Assembly: GCF_026341035.1 (NCBI RefSeq) | Contig: NZ_JAPEOQ010000001.1 | Coordinates: forward strand, 3,720,001-3,784,000 | Length of the DNA: 64,000 nt | Direction: 5' to 3' | Source of the DNA: Streptomyces sp. NBC_01016 | GTDB taxonomy: Bacteria; Actinomycetota; Actinomycetes; Streptomycetales; Streptomycetaceae | Shown: piece after piece, positions 16,816-24,929 of the stretch | How positions within the stretch are numbered: position 1 is the stretch's first letter | Layout: each line of letters starts with the position of its first letter | The notes under the pieces: model-generated | Told to the model about the DNA's origin: nothing | Database searches by the model: none | What the model saw: only the letters and a program-made list of their open reading frames with translations | Program-made: the position numbers and the translations under genes

Positions 16816-18266
16816 ATACAGTGAGCCGATCCCGAGTCGTCGTTGTCGGTGCCGGGTTCGCCGGATACCGGGCCGCCCGCATGCTGACGCGGGTGGCCCG
16901 CGACAGGGTCGACGTCACCCTGCTCAACCCCACCGACTACTTTCTCTACCTCCCCCTCCTGCCGCAGGTGGCCGCGGGCGCGCTCGAGCCGCGACGGGTG
17001 ACCGTGTCGCTGTCCGGGACGCTGCCGCACGTGCGGCGTGTGCTCGGTGAGGCCGACGGCGTGGACCTCGACGGGCACGTCGTCTCGTACACGGACCCGG
17101 AGGGCGGGCGCGGCACCCTGGAGTACGACCGCCTCGTCCTGGCCGTTGGCAGCGTGAACAAGCTGTTGCCGGTGCCGGGTGTCGCCGAGCACGCGCACGG
17201 CTTCCGCGGCATGCCGGAGGCGCTGTACCTGCGGGACCATGTGACCCGGCAGATCGAGCTCGCCGCGGCCGCGGACAGCCCGGAGGAGTGCCGGGCCCGC
17301 TGCACCTTCGTCGTGGTCGGCGCCGGCTACACCGGCACCGAAGTCGCCGCGCAGGGGCAGCTGTTGACCGACGCGCTGGTGAAGAAACAGCCGCTGCCCC
17401 ACGGGATCCGCCCGCGCTGGATGCTGCTCGACATCGCGCCGCGCGTCCTGCCGGAACTCGACCAGCACCTCTCCCGGACCGCCGACAGCGTGCTGCGCCG
17501 GCGCGGCGTCGAGATACGGAACAGGACCTCCGTGAAGGAGGCCACGAAGGCCGGAGTCCTGCTGGACGACGGCGAGTTCGTCGACACTCGTACGCTCGTG
17601 TGGTGCGTCGGCGTCCGTCCCGATCCGCTCGTCGCCGAACTCGGGCCGCCCCTCGAACGCGGGCGGCTGCTCGTCGACCCGTATCTCAACGTGCCCGGCC
17701 ACCCCGAGGTGTTCGCGTGCGGCGACGCGGCCGCGGTGCCCGACCTGGAGAAGCCGGGCGAGTACACGCCGATGACCGCGCAGCACGCCTGGCGGCAGGG
17801 GCGCGTCGCGGGTCTGAACGTCGCCGCGTCCCTCGGCAAGGGTGAGCGCCGCGAGTACCGGCACAAGGACCTCGGCTTCACCGTCGACCTCGGTGGCGTG
17901 CAGGCCGCCGCGAACCCGCTCGGTATCCCGCTGTCGGGTCCGCTCGCGGGCGCCGTCACCCGCGGCTACCACCTGGCCGCGATGCCCGGGAACCGGGTGC
18001 GGGTCGCCGCGGACTGGCTGCTCGACTCCGTACTGCCGCGCCAGGCCGTCCAGTTGGGCCTCGTCCGCTCCTGGTCCGTGCCGCTCGACACGGCCTCGCC
18101 GGAGCTGGCCCGCGTACCCGATGGCAGCCGCGACGACCACAGTCGCGACGACTACAGCGGTGACGACCACAGCCGCGACGAAGGCAGCCGCGACGAAGGC
18201 AGCCGCGACGAAGGCAGTCGCGACAAGCAAAAGGCAGAACAGCACGACCAAGGAGGTGCCTCGTGA
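16812..18266 (+). CDS. type II NADH dehydrogenase-like FAD/NAD(P) oxidoreductase
   Basis: A 484-residue flavoprotein of the NDH-2 family, which passes electrons from NADH to quinone at the membrane surface without proton pumping. The FAD site is VVVGAGFAGYRAAR at about 9-22; the NADH site is VVVGAGYTGTEVA near 165; the second FAD loop is FACGDAAAVPD near 300. The C-terminus carries a hydrophobic/amphipathic segment and then an unusual charged tail of seven pentapeptide units (GSRDD/GSRDE type) ending KQKAEQHDQGGAS. The tail is encoded by a 15-bp tandem repeat. Overlaps couple it to both neighbours. Confidence 0.85.
   Translation: MNTVSRSRVVVVGAGFAGYRAARMLTRVARDRVDVTLLNPTDYFLYLPLLPQVAAGALEPRRVTVSLSGTLPHVRRVLGEADGVDLDGHVVSYTDPEGGRGTLEYDRLVLAVGSVNKLLPVPGVAEHAHGFRGMPEALYLRDHVTRQIELAAAADSPEECRARCTFVVVGAGYTGTEVAAQGQLLTDALVKKQPLPHGIRPRWMLLDIAPRVLPELDQHLSRTADSVLRRRGVEIRNRTSVKEATKAGVLLDDGEFVDTRTLVWCVGVRPDPLVAELGPPLERGRLLVDPYLNVPGHPEVFACGDAAAVPDLEKPGEYTPMTAQHAWRQGRVAGLNVAASLGKGERREYRHKDLGFTVDLGGVQAAANPLGIPLSGPLAGAVTRGYHLAAMPGNRVRVAADWLLDSVLPRQAVQLGLVRSWSVPLDTASPELARVPDGSRDDHSRDDYSGDDHSRDEGSRDEGSRDEGSRDKQKAEQHDQGGAS
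18123..18227 (+). repeat. 15-bp tandem repeat, seven units, within the NDH-2 gene
   Basis: Seven in-frame units related to GGCAGCCGCGACGAA, encoding GSRDD, HSRDD, YSGDD, HSRDE, GSRDE, GSRDE, GSRDK. The last units are the most alike, suggesting recent expansion. The unit length of five codons preserves the frame, so copy number can vary without inactivating the gene. Confidence 0.9.
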
Positions 18267-20122
18267 CCACCACGTACAGCGACGCCGACCTTCAGGCACT
18301 CGGGCAGCAGTTGAGGGTCGACTCGGTCCGCGCGGCCGACGCGGCGGGTTCCGGGCACCCCACCTCGTCGATGTCCGCCGCCGACCTGATGGCCGTCCTC
18401 CTCGGCCGGCACTTCCGTTACGACTTCGACCGCCCCGCCCACCCCGGCAACGACCGCTTCGTCCTCTCCAAGGGGCACGCCTCGCCGCTCCTCTACTCGG
18501 CGTACAAGGCGGTCGGCGCGATCAACGACACCGAGCTGCTCACCTTCCGCAAGCAGGGCAGCCGGCTCGAGGGGCATCCGACGCCGCGGCGCCTGCCGTG
18601 GGTCGAGACGGCCACCGGATCGCTCGGCCAGGGGCTCCCCGTCGCGGCCGGCATCGCCTGGTCGGGCAAGCGGCTCGACCGGGTCGGCTACCAGGTGTAT
18701 GTCCTGTGCGGGGACAGCGAGTTGGCGGAGGGGTCGGTGTGGGAGGCCGCCGAGTACGCCGGGTACGAGCAGCTCGACAACCTCACCGCGATCGTCGACG
18801 TCAACCGGCTCGGCCAGCGCGGACCCACCCGGCACGGCCACGACCTCGATGCCTACGCCCGCCGTTTCAAGGCCTTCGACTGGCACACCATCGTCATCGA
18901 CGGGCACGACGTGGCGGAGATCGACCGCGCGTACGCGGAGGCCGCGTCGACCGTCGGCCGGCCCACGGCGATCCTCGCCCGCACCCTCAAGGGCAAGGGC
19001 GTCGCTGCCGTGGAGGACCGCGAGGGCGCGCACGGCAAGCCGCTGCCGGACGCCGCGGAGGCGATCGAGGAGCTGGGCGGCGACCGAGGCGTACGGGTGT
19101 CGGTGCAGGAGCCGCCCGCCGCGCGCGTCCTGCACGCGGTGCGCAGCGGACGCCTCGACCTGCCGCGCTTCGACGTCGGCGACGAGGTCGCCACCCGTGA
19201 TGCCTACGGCCAGGCGCTCACCGCTCTCGGTTCCGCGCGCGGCGACGTCGTCGCGCTCGACGGTGAGGTCGGCGACTCCACGCGCACGGAGATGTTCGCG
19301 AAGGAGCACCCCGAGCGGTACGGCGAGCTCTACATCGCCGAGCAGCAACTCATCGCCACGAGCGTGGGGTTGAGCGCCCGTGGGTGGCTTCCGTACGCGG
19401 GTACCTTCGCGGCGTTCCTCACCCGCGCGCACGACTTCATCCGCATGGCGTCCATCAGCGGGGCGGACATCAACCTCGTCGGTTCGCACGCGGGCGTCGC
19501 GATCGGGCAGGACGGCCCGTCCCAGATGGGCCTCGAGGACCTGGCGATGTTCCGCGCGATCCACGACACCACCGTCCTGTACCCCTGCGACGCGAACCAG
19601 ACCGCCCAACTCATCGCGAACATGGCCGACTTGACCGGCATCCGCTACCTGCGCACCTCGCGCGGTGCGGCGCCGGTGATCTACCCGCCGCACGAGGAGT
19701 TCCCGGTGGGCGGCAGCAAGGTGCTGCGCTCCGGGGACGGTGACCGGGTGACGGTCGTCGCGGCGGGTGTCACGGTCCATGAGGCGCTGAAGGCGGCGGA
19801 CGAGCTGGCCGCGGCGGGCATTCCGGTCCGCGTGATCGACCTGTACTCGGTGAAGCCGGTCGACCGGCGCACTTTGCGGGAGGCGGCGCGGGCCACCGGG
19901 TGTCTGCTGACGGTGGAGGACCACCGGGAGCAGGGCGGCATCGGGGACGCGGTCGCGGAGGCCTTCTCCGACGGGGAGCCGGCTCCGCGGTTCGTGCGGT
20001 TGGGGGTTCGTACGATGCCGGGGTCTGCGACGCCGGGGGAGGAGTTGGCGGCGGCGGGTATCGATGCGGCGGGGATCGTGGCGGCGGTCGGCCTGTTGGT
20101 CGAGCACGCGGTGACGTCATGA
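18263..20122 (+). CDS. transketolase
   Basis: A 619-residue single-chain transketolase. The thiamine-diphosphate domain (1-280) shows GHPTSSMSAADLM, FVLSKGHASPLLYSA and the cofactor motif CGDSELAEGSVWEA. The pyrimidine domain (about 300-470) contains the acidic ALDGEVGDST and the His of VGSHAGVAIGQDGPS. The C-terminal domain follows. It interconverts pentose-phosphate sugars. Length is at the short end for the family. A near-perfect AAGGAGGTGCC precedes the GTG, which overlaps the NDH-2 stop. Neither a transaldolase nor a glucose-6-phosphate dehydrogenase gene is adjacent, so this is probably a second, accessory copy. Confidence 0.92.
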   Translation: MTTTYSDADLQALGQQLRVDSVRAADAAGSGHPTSSMSAADLMAVLLGRHFRYDFDRPAHPGNDRFVLSKGHASPLLYSAYKAVGAINDTELLTFRKQGSRLEGHPTPRRLPWVETATGSLGQGLPVAAGIAWSGKRLDRVGYQVYVLCGDSELAEGSVWEAAEYAGYEQLDNLTAIVDVNRLGQRGPTRHGHDLDAYARRFKAFDWHTIVIDGHDVAEIDRAYAEAASTVGRPTAILARTLKGKGVAAVEDREGAHGKPLPDAAEAIEELGGDRGVRVSVQEPPAARVLHAVRSGRLDLPRFDVGDEVATRDAYGQALTALGSARGDVVALDGEVGDSTRTEMFAKEHPERYGELYIAEQQLIATSVGLSARGWLPYAGTFAAFLTRAHDFIRMASISGADINLVGSHAGVAIGQDGPSQMGLEDLAMFRAIHDTTVLYPCDANQTAQLIANMADLTGIRYLRTSRGAAPVIYPPHEEFPVGGSKVLRSGDGDRVTVVAAGVTVHEALKAADELAAAGIPVRVIDLYSVKPVDRRTLREAARATGCLLTVEDHREQGGIGDAVAEAFSDGEPAPRFVRLGVRTMPGSATPGEELAAAGIDAAGIVAAVGLLVEHAVTS

Positions 20123-20138
20123 TCCCGTGGTTACGCCC

Positions 20139-20298
20139 CTGGGGCTCCGCCCCAGACCCCGCGCCTCAATCGCCGGCGGGGCTTAAAAGATCGGGGCTCT
20201 GCCCCGGACCCCGCGAGTCTCGTCCCAGAGCGGGGCTTGAAATATCAAGCCCCGCCGGCGATTGAGGCGCGGGGGCCGGGGCAGAGCCCCGCGGCCGT
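20139..20298. repeat. GC-rich intergenic palindrome family, array of three copies
   Basis: Two copies in plus orientation (20139-20187, and a diverged 20192-20242 with GAGTCTCGTCCCAGAGC at its centre) face one copy in minus orientation (20245-20298, ending CAGAGCCCCGCGGCCG). Long cruciform or RNA stems are possible. The array lies between the transketolase stop and the LigD fragment, so it may terminate transketolase transcription. Confidence 0.85.
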
Positions 20299-20346
20299 AA
20301 TGCCGGTGCAGCGGATCAGGAAGGAGGCCCCCCAAGACGGACCACC

Positions 20347-20670
20347 GTGACGTGGAAGTTCAGCGGCCCGTGCGACGACACCGCCACCCTGATCTTCCTC
20401 GTCGACCAGGCCGCCCTCACCCTGCACCGCTGGCTGTCCCGCGTCGACGACATCGACCACCCCGACCGGCTGGTCTTCGACCTTGACCCGTACGAGGACG
20501 GGAACGGGGACGACTTCGAGGCGGTGCGCGAGGCCGCCCGCCAACTGCACGCGCTGCTGTACGAACTGGGCCTGCCCAGCGCCCCGATGGCCACCGGCTC
20601 CCGCGGCGTCCACGTCGTCGGCAGGGGCCGCTCGCTCGGCCCGGCCTGGAGCAAACTCCGGTCACGGTAG
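20347..20670 (+). pseudogene. remnant of a LigD-type DNA polymerase/primase domain
   Basis: About 107 codons. Residues 17-100 match the central part of the LigD polymerase domain: ALTLHRWLSRVDDIDHPDR, the metal-binding DLDP of LVFDLDPYEDG, and ATGSRGVHVVGR (normally TSGSKGLHVV). The family domain is about 290 residues, so both the N-terminal third and the C-terminal palm, with its third acidic residue, are missing. The end GRGRSLGPAWSKLRSR is unrelated. No good start or ribosome-binding site is present. It lies directly after a repeat array, consistent with a deletion or rearrangement scar beside the gas-vesicle cluster. Confidence 0.8.
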
Positions 20671-20723
20671 GGGAGTTGAGGTTTGCTTCGGGGGGTTGTG
20701 GAGACTCGGTGACCGAGGCTGCC

Positions 20724-21065
20724 ATGACATACACAAAGAAGACGCAAGCGTCGTCGGAGCGAGAGCCCGACGACGAAGAGACCACCGAGGCGGGCGGCGC
20801 ACCAGGCCCGATGGAAGTGCTGCGCGAGGCGCGCACTCAGCTGGCGGAGCTCACCGGGATGGCGGCCGAGACGGTGTCGTCCTTCGAACGCACCGAGGAC
20901 GGCTGGGAGTTGGAGATCGAGGTGCTCGAAATGGCCCGGGTCCCCGACACCATGAGCCTGCTGGCGAGCTACCAGGTGAGCCTGGACCCGCACGGCGTCC
21001 TGACCGGCTACCGGCGCATCCGCCGCTACGAGCGGGGACGCTCCGAGTCGGCACACGGCCAATAG
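20724..21065 (+). CDS. gvpO: gas vesicle protein GvpO
   Basis: A 113-residue GvpO-family protein with an acidic, disordered N-terminus (SSEREPDDEETTEAGG) and a conserved domain (about 40-110) with EVLREARTQLAELTGM, WELEIEVLEMARVPDTMSLL and YRRIRRYERG. GvpO is an accessory or possibly regulatory protein of gas-vesicle formation and opens the cluster in streptomycetes. ATG 20724 has GAGG 5 bases upstream; a GTG at 20709 is an equally spaced alternative. The 53-base region between the LigD fragment and this start carries no clear promoter. Confidence 0.88.
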   Translation: MTYTKKTQASSEREPDDEETTEAGGAPGPMEVLREARTQLAELTGMAAETVSSFERTEDGWELEIEVLEMARVPDTMSLLASYQVSLDPHGVLTGYRRIRRYERGRSESAHGQ

Positions 21066-21147
21066 GCCCCCGCGCCCCGCCTCGAACGACCGCGCATCGC
21101 ACGCTGCGCACTACACAGACCTACACAGACAGGGAGGGCCGGCCTTC

Positions 21148-21582
21148 ATGACCGTTGTCCCCGCACAACAGTCAGGCGGCGGTGGTGGCACCAGCGGCCT
21201 GTACGACGTACTCGAACTCGTCCTGGACCGCGGGATCGTCATCGACGCGTTCGTCCGTGTCTCGCTGGTCGGCATCGAGATCCTGAAGATCGACGTCAGG
21301 GTCGTCATCGCCAGCGTCGACACCTATCTCCGCTTCGCCGAGGCCTGCAACAGGCTCGACCTGGAGGCCGGGCCGAAGCGCAGTCCCGGACTGCCCGACC
21401 TCGTCGGTGAGATCACCGAATCCGGCGCGCGCGGCAAGTCCAAGGGCGCGCTCTCCGGTGCCGCGCAGACCGTCTCCGACGCCTTCAACCAGGCGCGCGA
21501 GGAGGGGCAGGCGGAGCCGAGGCGGTCCGGTTCCGGCGGTCGCAGGCCGTCGACGAGCCGTCGGAAGGAGGAGCAGGAGTGA
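21148..21582 (+). CDS. gvpA: gas vesicle structural protein GvpA
   Basis: A 144-residue GvpA/J-family protein. The conserved core (about 18-75) reads LYDVLELVLDRGIVIDAF and VSLVGIEILKIDVRVVIASV, the amphipathic shell-forming helix-strand-strand-helix. It is longer than the classic 70-residue GvpA because of a basic Ser/Gly/Arg tail, as is usual in actinomycetes. AGGGAGGGCCGGCCTTC precedes the ATG, and two adjacent copies of CTACACAGAC lie at 21111-21130. Two further GvpA-fold genes (gvpJ, gvpS) follow in the cluster; this one is the best candidate for the main shell protein. Confidence 0.9.
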   Translation: MTVVPAQQSGGGGGTSGLYDVLELVLDRGIVIDAFVRVSLVGIEILKIDVRVVIASVDTYLRFAEACNRLDLEAGPKRSPGLPDLVGEITESGARGKSKGALSGAAQTVSDAFNQAREEGQAEPRRSGSGGRRPSTSRRKEEQE

Positions 21583-22328
21583 GCGGCACATACATCTACG
21601 GCATCGCGAGCACCGAACACCCCTCGCTGCCCGCCGGAATGGGCGGCATCGGTGAACCGGCCCGCGAAGTGCGCGTCGTGAAGGAGGGGCCGCTCGCCGC
21701 GATCGTCAGCGAGTCCCCGGAGAATCTGCGGCCCAAGCGCCGCGACCTGCTCGCCCACCAGAGCGTGCTCTCCGAGGCGGGCGGCGGGGGACCGGTGCTG
21801 CCGATGCGGTTCGGCTCCCTCGCCCCCGACGACGAGTCGGTGACGGCGGTACTCGCCGAGCGCGCCGACCACTACCTGGAGCGGCTGCAGGCACTCGACG
21901 GCAAGTCCGAATACAACGTCAAGGCGCAGCACGACGAGGAAGCAGTGCTGCACCAGGTGATGGTCGACAACCCCGAGCTCCGCTCCCTGACCGAGGCCAA
22001 CAGGAAGTCGGGCGGCGGCAGTTACGAGGACCGGCTGCGGCTGGGCGAACTGGTCGTGTCCGCCGTGCAGACCCGCGAGTCCGAGGACGCCGTCGAGCTC
22101 CAGCAGCTGCTGGAACCCACGGCCGCCGCGGTGTCGACGGGGCCCGAGAGCACGGGCTGGCTGGCCAATATCTCGTTCCTCGTCGACAAGAAGGCGGCCG
22201 AGCACTTCCTCGCCGCCGTCGAGGAAGTGCGACAGAGCCACTCCCACCTCGACATCACCGTCCACGGGCCGCTGCCCCCGTACAGCTTCGTCGATCCGGG
22301 CCCTTCGGAGCCCGCGGCCACGGAGTGA
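21579..22328 (+). CDS. gvpF: gas vesicle protein GvpF (GvpL/GvpF family)
   Basis: A 249-residue protein of the GvpF/GvpL family. It has an N-terminal ferredoxin-like segment TYIYGIASTEHPSLP, the middle VLPMRFGSLAPDDESVTAVL, and a C-terminal WLANISFLVDKKAAEHF and LDITVHGPLPPYSFV. GvpF sits on the gas-facing side of the shell and helps nucleate assembly. The GTG start overlaps the GvpA stop as GTGA, with GGAGGAGCAG just upstream. Confidence 0.9.
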   Translation: MSGTYIYGIASTEHPSLPAGMGGIGEPAREVRVVKEGPLAAIVSESPENLRPKRRDLLAHQSVLSEAGGGGPVLPMRFGSLAPDDESVTAVLAERADHYLERLQALDGKSEYNVKAQHDEEAVLHQVMVDNPELRSLTEANRKSGGGSYEDRLRLGELVVSAVQTRESEDAVELQQLLEPTAAAVSTGPESTGWLANISFLVDKKAAEHFLAAVEEVRQSHSHLDITVHGPLPPYSFVDPGPSEPAATE

Positions 22329-22332
22329 GCCC

Positions 22333-22557
22333 ATGGGCCTGATCTCGGAGGTACTGCTGCTGCCGCTCGCTCCGGTGCGCGGATCCCTGTGGGCCATGGA
22401 GCAGGTGCTCGCCGAGGCCGAGCGGCAGTACTACGACCCGGCGGCCGTACGGGCCGAACTCTCCCGCCTGGAAGAGAAGTTGGTGGCCGGTGAGATCGAC
22501 CAGGAAACGTTCGACCGCGTCGAGGACGAGCTCCTCGACCGTCTGGAGGGACCGTGA
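22333..22557 (+). CDS. gvpG: gas vesicle protein GvpG
   Basis: A 74-residue GvpG: LLLPLAPVRGSLWAMEQVLA followed by a coiled-coil helix rich in Glu (YDPAAVRAELSRLEEKLVAG, then EIDQETFDRVEDELLDRLE). It is a small accessory protein of vesicle assembly. The ATG lies 4 bases after the gvpF stop, with GGAG 7 bases upstream, and its end overlaps gvpY by 4 bases. Confidence 0.9.
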   Translation: MGLISEVLLLPLAPVRGSLWAMEQVLAEAERQYYDPAAVRAELSRLEEKLVAGEIDQETFDRVEDELLDRLEGP

Positions 22558-23312
22558 ACCGAACAGCGCTCGGCCTCGCGATAGGGGCCGGTTACGTCTT
22601 GGGACGTACGAAGAAGATGAAGCTGGCGATCGCCGTCGGCACGATGGTCGCGGGCAAGCGGCTGAACCTGAGCCCGCGTGCGCTCGGCGAGCTGGTGACC
22701 ACGCAGTTGCAGAACAACCCGCAGTTCAAGGAGATCGGCGACCAGCTCCGTGAGGATCTGCGCGGAGTAGGAAAGGCGGCCTCGGGCGCGCTCGTCGAGC
22801 GCCAGATCGAGGGCCTCGCGGGACGGCTGCACAGCCGTACGCAGGGCGTGCGCGACCAGATCTCGGGCGTCGCCCCTGACGTGGACGACGTGCGCGACGC
22901 CGGGCGGGACGCCGGGCGGAAGGTCACCGGGGTCGTTCCTGGCTCCCGCGGCGCGGACGACGAGCCGGCCGAGGACGAGCCGTACGACGACGCGTACCCG
23001 GAAGAGGCCTCGTACGACGAGGACAAGGACCGCGACGACGCCTCGTACGACGATGCCGAGGACAGGAGCGAGGCCGCGGACGAGGACGAGGCCGAGAACC
23101 GGAGCGACGAAGGCGACGGCCGCCGTCGGCGGAGTCCCGCCCGGGCGAGCGGCTCCGGCGGGGAGAAGCGGGCCGCCACGGAGCGGGCCTCCGGCAAGGC
23201 GCCCGCCAAGAAGAAGAGCGCCGCCGCGAAGGCGACGGGCGGCGCGCGTGGCACCGTCAAGACCGGGCGCGCCGCGTCCGGCGCCGCGAAGGGAGGCCGG
23301 AGCCGTGGCTGA
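22554..23312 (+). CDS. gvpY: gas vesicle cluster protein GvpY-like, with disordered charged tail
   Basis: A 252-residue protein found in streptomycete gvp clusters between gvpG and gvpZ. The first 80 residues are ordered (GLAIGAGYVLGRTKKMKLAI, NLSPRALGELVTTQLQNN). The rest is low-complexity: an acidic block with repeated DEDKDRDDASYDD-like runs, then a Lys/Ala-rich block resembling histone tails (KAPAKKKSAAAKATGG). Function is unknown. The symbol follows gene position and is less certain than for gvpA/F/G. Overlaps with both neighbours indicate tight coupling. Confidence 0.72.
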   Translation: MNRTALGLAIGAGYVLGRTKKMKLAIAVGTMVAGKRLNLSPRALGELVTTQLQNNPQFKEIGDQLREDLRGVGKAASGALVERQIEGLAGRLHSRTQGVRDQISGVAPDVDDVRDAGRDAGRKVTGVVPGSRGADDEPAEDEPYDDAYPEEASYDEDKDRDDASYDDAEDRSEAADEDEAENRSDEGDGRRRRSPARASGSGGEKRAATERASGKAPAKKKSAAAKATGGARGTVKTGRAASGAAKGGRSRG

Positions 23313-24438
23313 CAACAACAAGGCCGGCACGGGGGCGATCGGCGGCCTCGCCCAGAGCGCCGCTGCGGATCACCTCAAGTCCGAACTCCAGGAGTACCTC
23401 GCCGCGCAGGCCCAGCGGCTGCTGATGGGCGCGGGTCGCCAGCTCGGCGGGGCGACGGTCAAGCTCAATGACATCGCCCAGGGCAACAGCCCCGGCTTCG
23501 CGAAGCTGGCGCTCGACGGCGGCCGCAAGCTCGCCGAGGGCAAGGGACCGGTGCGCAGCGCCGTGGAACTCGGCGCCGGACGCCTGAAGGACAACGTGAA
23601 GAACGCCTTCAAGGGGCTCGCGGGCGGCAAGGGGAAGAGCAAGGGCGGCGCGGGCAAGAAGCCCACCGTCATCATGGAGTTCATCGACGTGGGCGTCGAT
23701 CTGCGGACCGCCTACGACCAGTGGACGCAGTACCAGGAGTTCAGCACGTTCGCGAAGGGCGTCAAGAACGCGAACCGGGCGGACGACACCACGTCGGACT
23801 GGCAGCTCAAGATCTTCTGGTCCAACCGGAGTTGGAAGGCCACCACCACCGAGCAGGTGCCGGACGACCGGATCCAGTGGACGTCGGAGGGTGCCAAGGG
23901 CACGTCGAAGGGTGTCATCTCCTTCCACCCGATGGCCGACCGGCTCACCCGGGTGCTACTGATCATCGAGTACTACCCGAAGGGCCTGTTCGAGAAGACA
24001 GGAAACATCTGGCGCGCCCAGGGCCGTCGGGCCCGTCTCGACCTCAAGCACTTCGCGCGGTTCGTGACGCTGCGCGGCGAGGCGAGCGACGGATGGCGCG
24101 GCGAGATCCAGGACGGCGAGGTCGTCCTCACCCACGAGGACGCGCTCGCCCAGGAGGAGGAGGCCGGCAAGCCCTCGGACGAGTACGACGCCGAGCACTC
24201 CGACTCCGAGGACGCCGAAGGGGCCGAGGGCTCCGAAGAGACCGAGGAGTACGGCTCCGAGGAGTACGACGACGAGGACTCCGAGCGCGGGCCCGAGGAC
24301 TCCGAACCCTTGCCCGAGGAGGACGAGGGCGAGCTCGAGGACGAGGTCGAGGAGTACGAATCCGATGAGGAGCCCGATGACGAGCCCGAGCCGCCGGCCC
24401 GGCAGCGTCAGCGGGCCGGTGCCGGGGCCCGTCGATGA
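23305..24438 (+). CDS. gvpZ: gas vesicle cluster protein GvpZ-like, SRPBCC/coenzyme Q-binding COQ10-like domain
   Basis: About 377 residues from GTG 23305, which is preceded by GGGAGG and overlaps gvpY. The N-terminal half is helical, with AQSAAADHLKSELQEYLAAQ. Residues about 125-260 form a START/SRPBCC-like polyketide cyclase fold: MEFIDVGVDLRTAYDQWTQY, WQLKIFWSNRSWKATTTEQV, RLTRVLLIIEYYPKGLFEK. A very acidic tail of more than 100 residues follows. It may bind a lipid or other hydrophobic ligand during vesicle growth; this is inference. An open frame extends upstream, but that region belongs to gvpY. Confidence 0.75.
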   Translation: MADNNKAGTGAIGGLAQSAAADHLKSELQEYLAAQAQRLLMGAGRQLGGATVKLNDIAQGNSPGFAKLALDGGRKLAEGKGPVRSAVELGAGRLKDNVKNAFKGLAGGKGKSKGGAGKKPTVIMEFIDVGVDLRTAYDQWTQYQEFSTFAKGVKNANRADDTTSDWQLKIFWSNRSWKATTTEQVPDDRIQWTSEGAKGTSKGVISFHPMADRLTRVLLIIEYYPKGLFEKTGNIWRAQGRRARLDLKHFARFVTLRGEASDGWRGEIQDGEVVLTHEDALAQEEEAGKPSDEYDAEHSDSEDAEGAEGSEETEEYGSEEYDDEDSERGPEDSEPLPEEDEGELEDEVEEYESDEEPDDEPEPPARQRQRAGAGARR

Positions 24439-24929
24439 CGACGGCGAGCCGACATCCGGAGCCGTTCGGGGGTGGCGGCGGGGCCAACCTCGCCGACATC
24501 CTGGAACGGGTCCTGGACAAGGGCATCGTGATCGCGGGTGACATCCGCATCAACCTGCTCGACATCGAACTGCTCACCATCAAACTGCGTCTCATCGTCG
24601 CCTCGGTCGACAAGGCCAAGGAGATGGGCATCGACTGGTGGGAGGACGACCCCGCCCTCTCCTCGGGTGCCCGCCGCAAGGAACTCGCAAAGGAGAACGC
24701 CGAGTTGAAGCAGCGGCTGGCCGAGCTCGAGGAGGGGAGCGGGAGCCGGCAGATCGAGGCGCGCGACGACGCGCGCGGCGAGAGGCGTGACGAGCGGCGC
24801 GGCGAGAGGCGCAGGGAGACCCGCGGAGACAGTCGAGGAGAGAGCCGCGGAGAGAGCCGCGGGGACAGTCGCGGAGAGGGCCGTGGCGAGAGGCGTACTG
24901 AGAGGCGCAACGAGAGGGGGACGGCGTGA
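24435..24929 (+). CDS. gvpJ: gas vesicle protein GvpJ (GvpA family) with Arg/Ser/Glu repeat tail
   Basis: A 164-residue protein. Residues 14-70 are a GvpA-family core (NLADILERVLDKGIVIAGDI, RINLLDIELLTIKLRLIVAS), then MGIDWWEDDPAL and a coiled coil KELAKENAELKQRLAELEE. The last 55 residues are a quasi-repeat of DxRGERR/SRGES units with equal acidic and basic charge. GvpJ is a minor structural protein, probably at the vesicle cone tips. The tail is longer and more repetitive than expected for the family. ATGA-type overlaps join it to gvpZ and gvpL. Confidence 0.85.
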   Translation: MTTASRHPEPFGGGGGANLADILERVLDKGIVIAGDIRINLLDIELLTIKLRLIVASVDKAKEMGIDWWEDDPALSSGARRKELAKENAELKQRLAELEEGSGSRQIEARDDARGERRDERRGERRRETRGDSRGESRGESRGDSRGEGRGERRTERRNERGTA

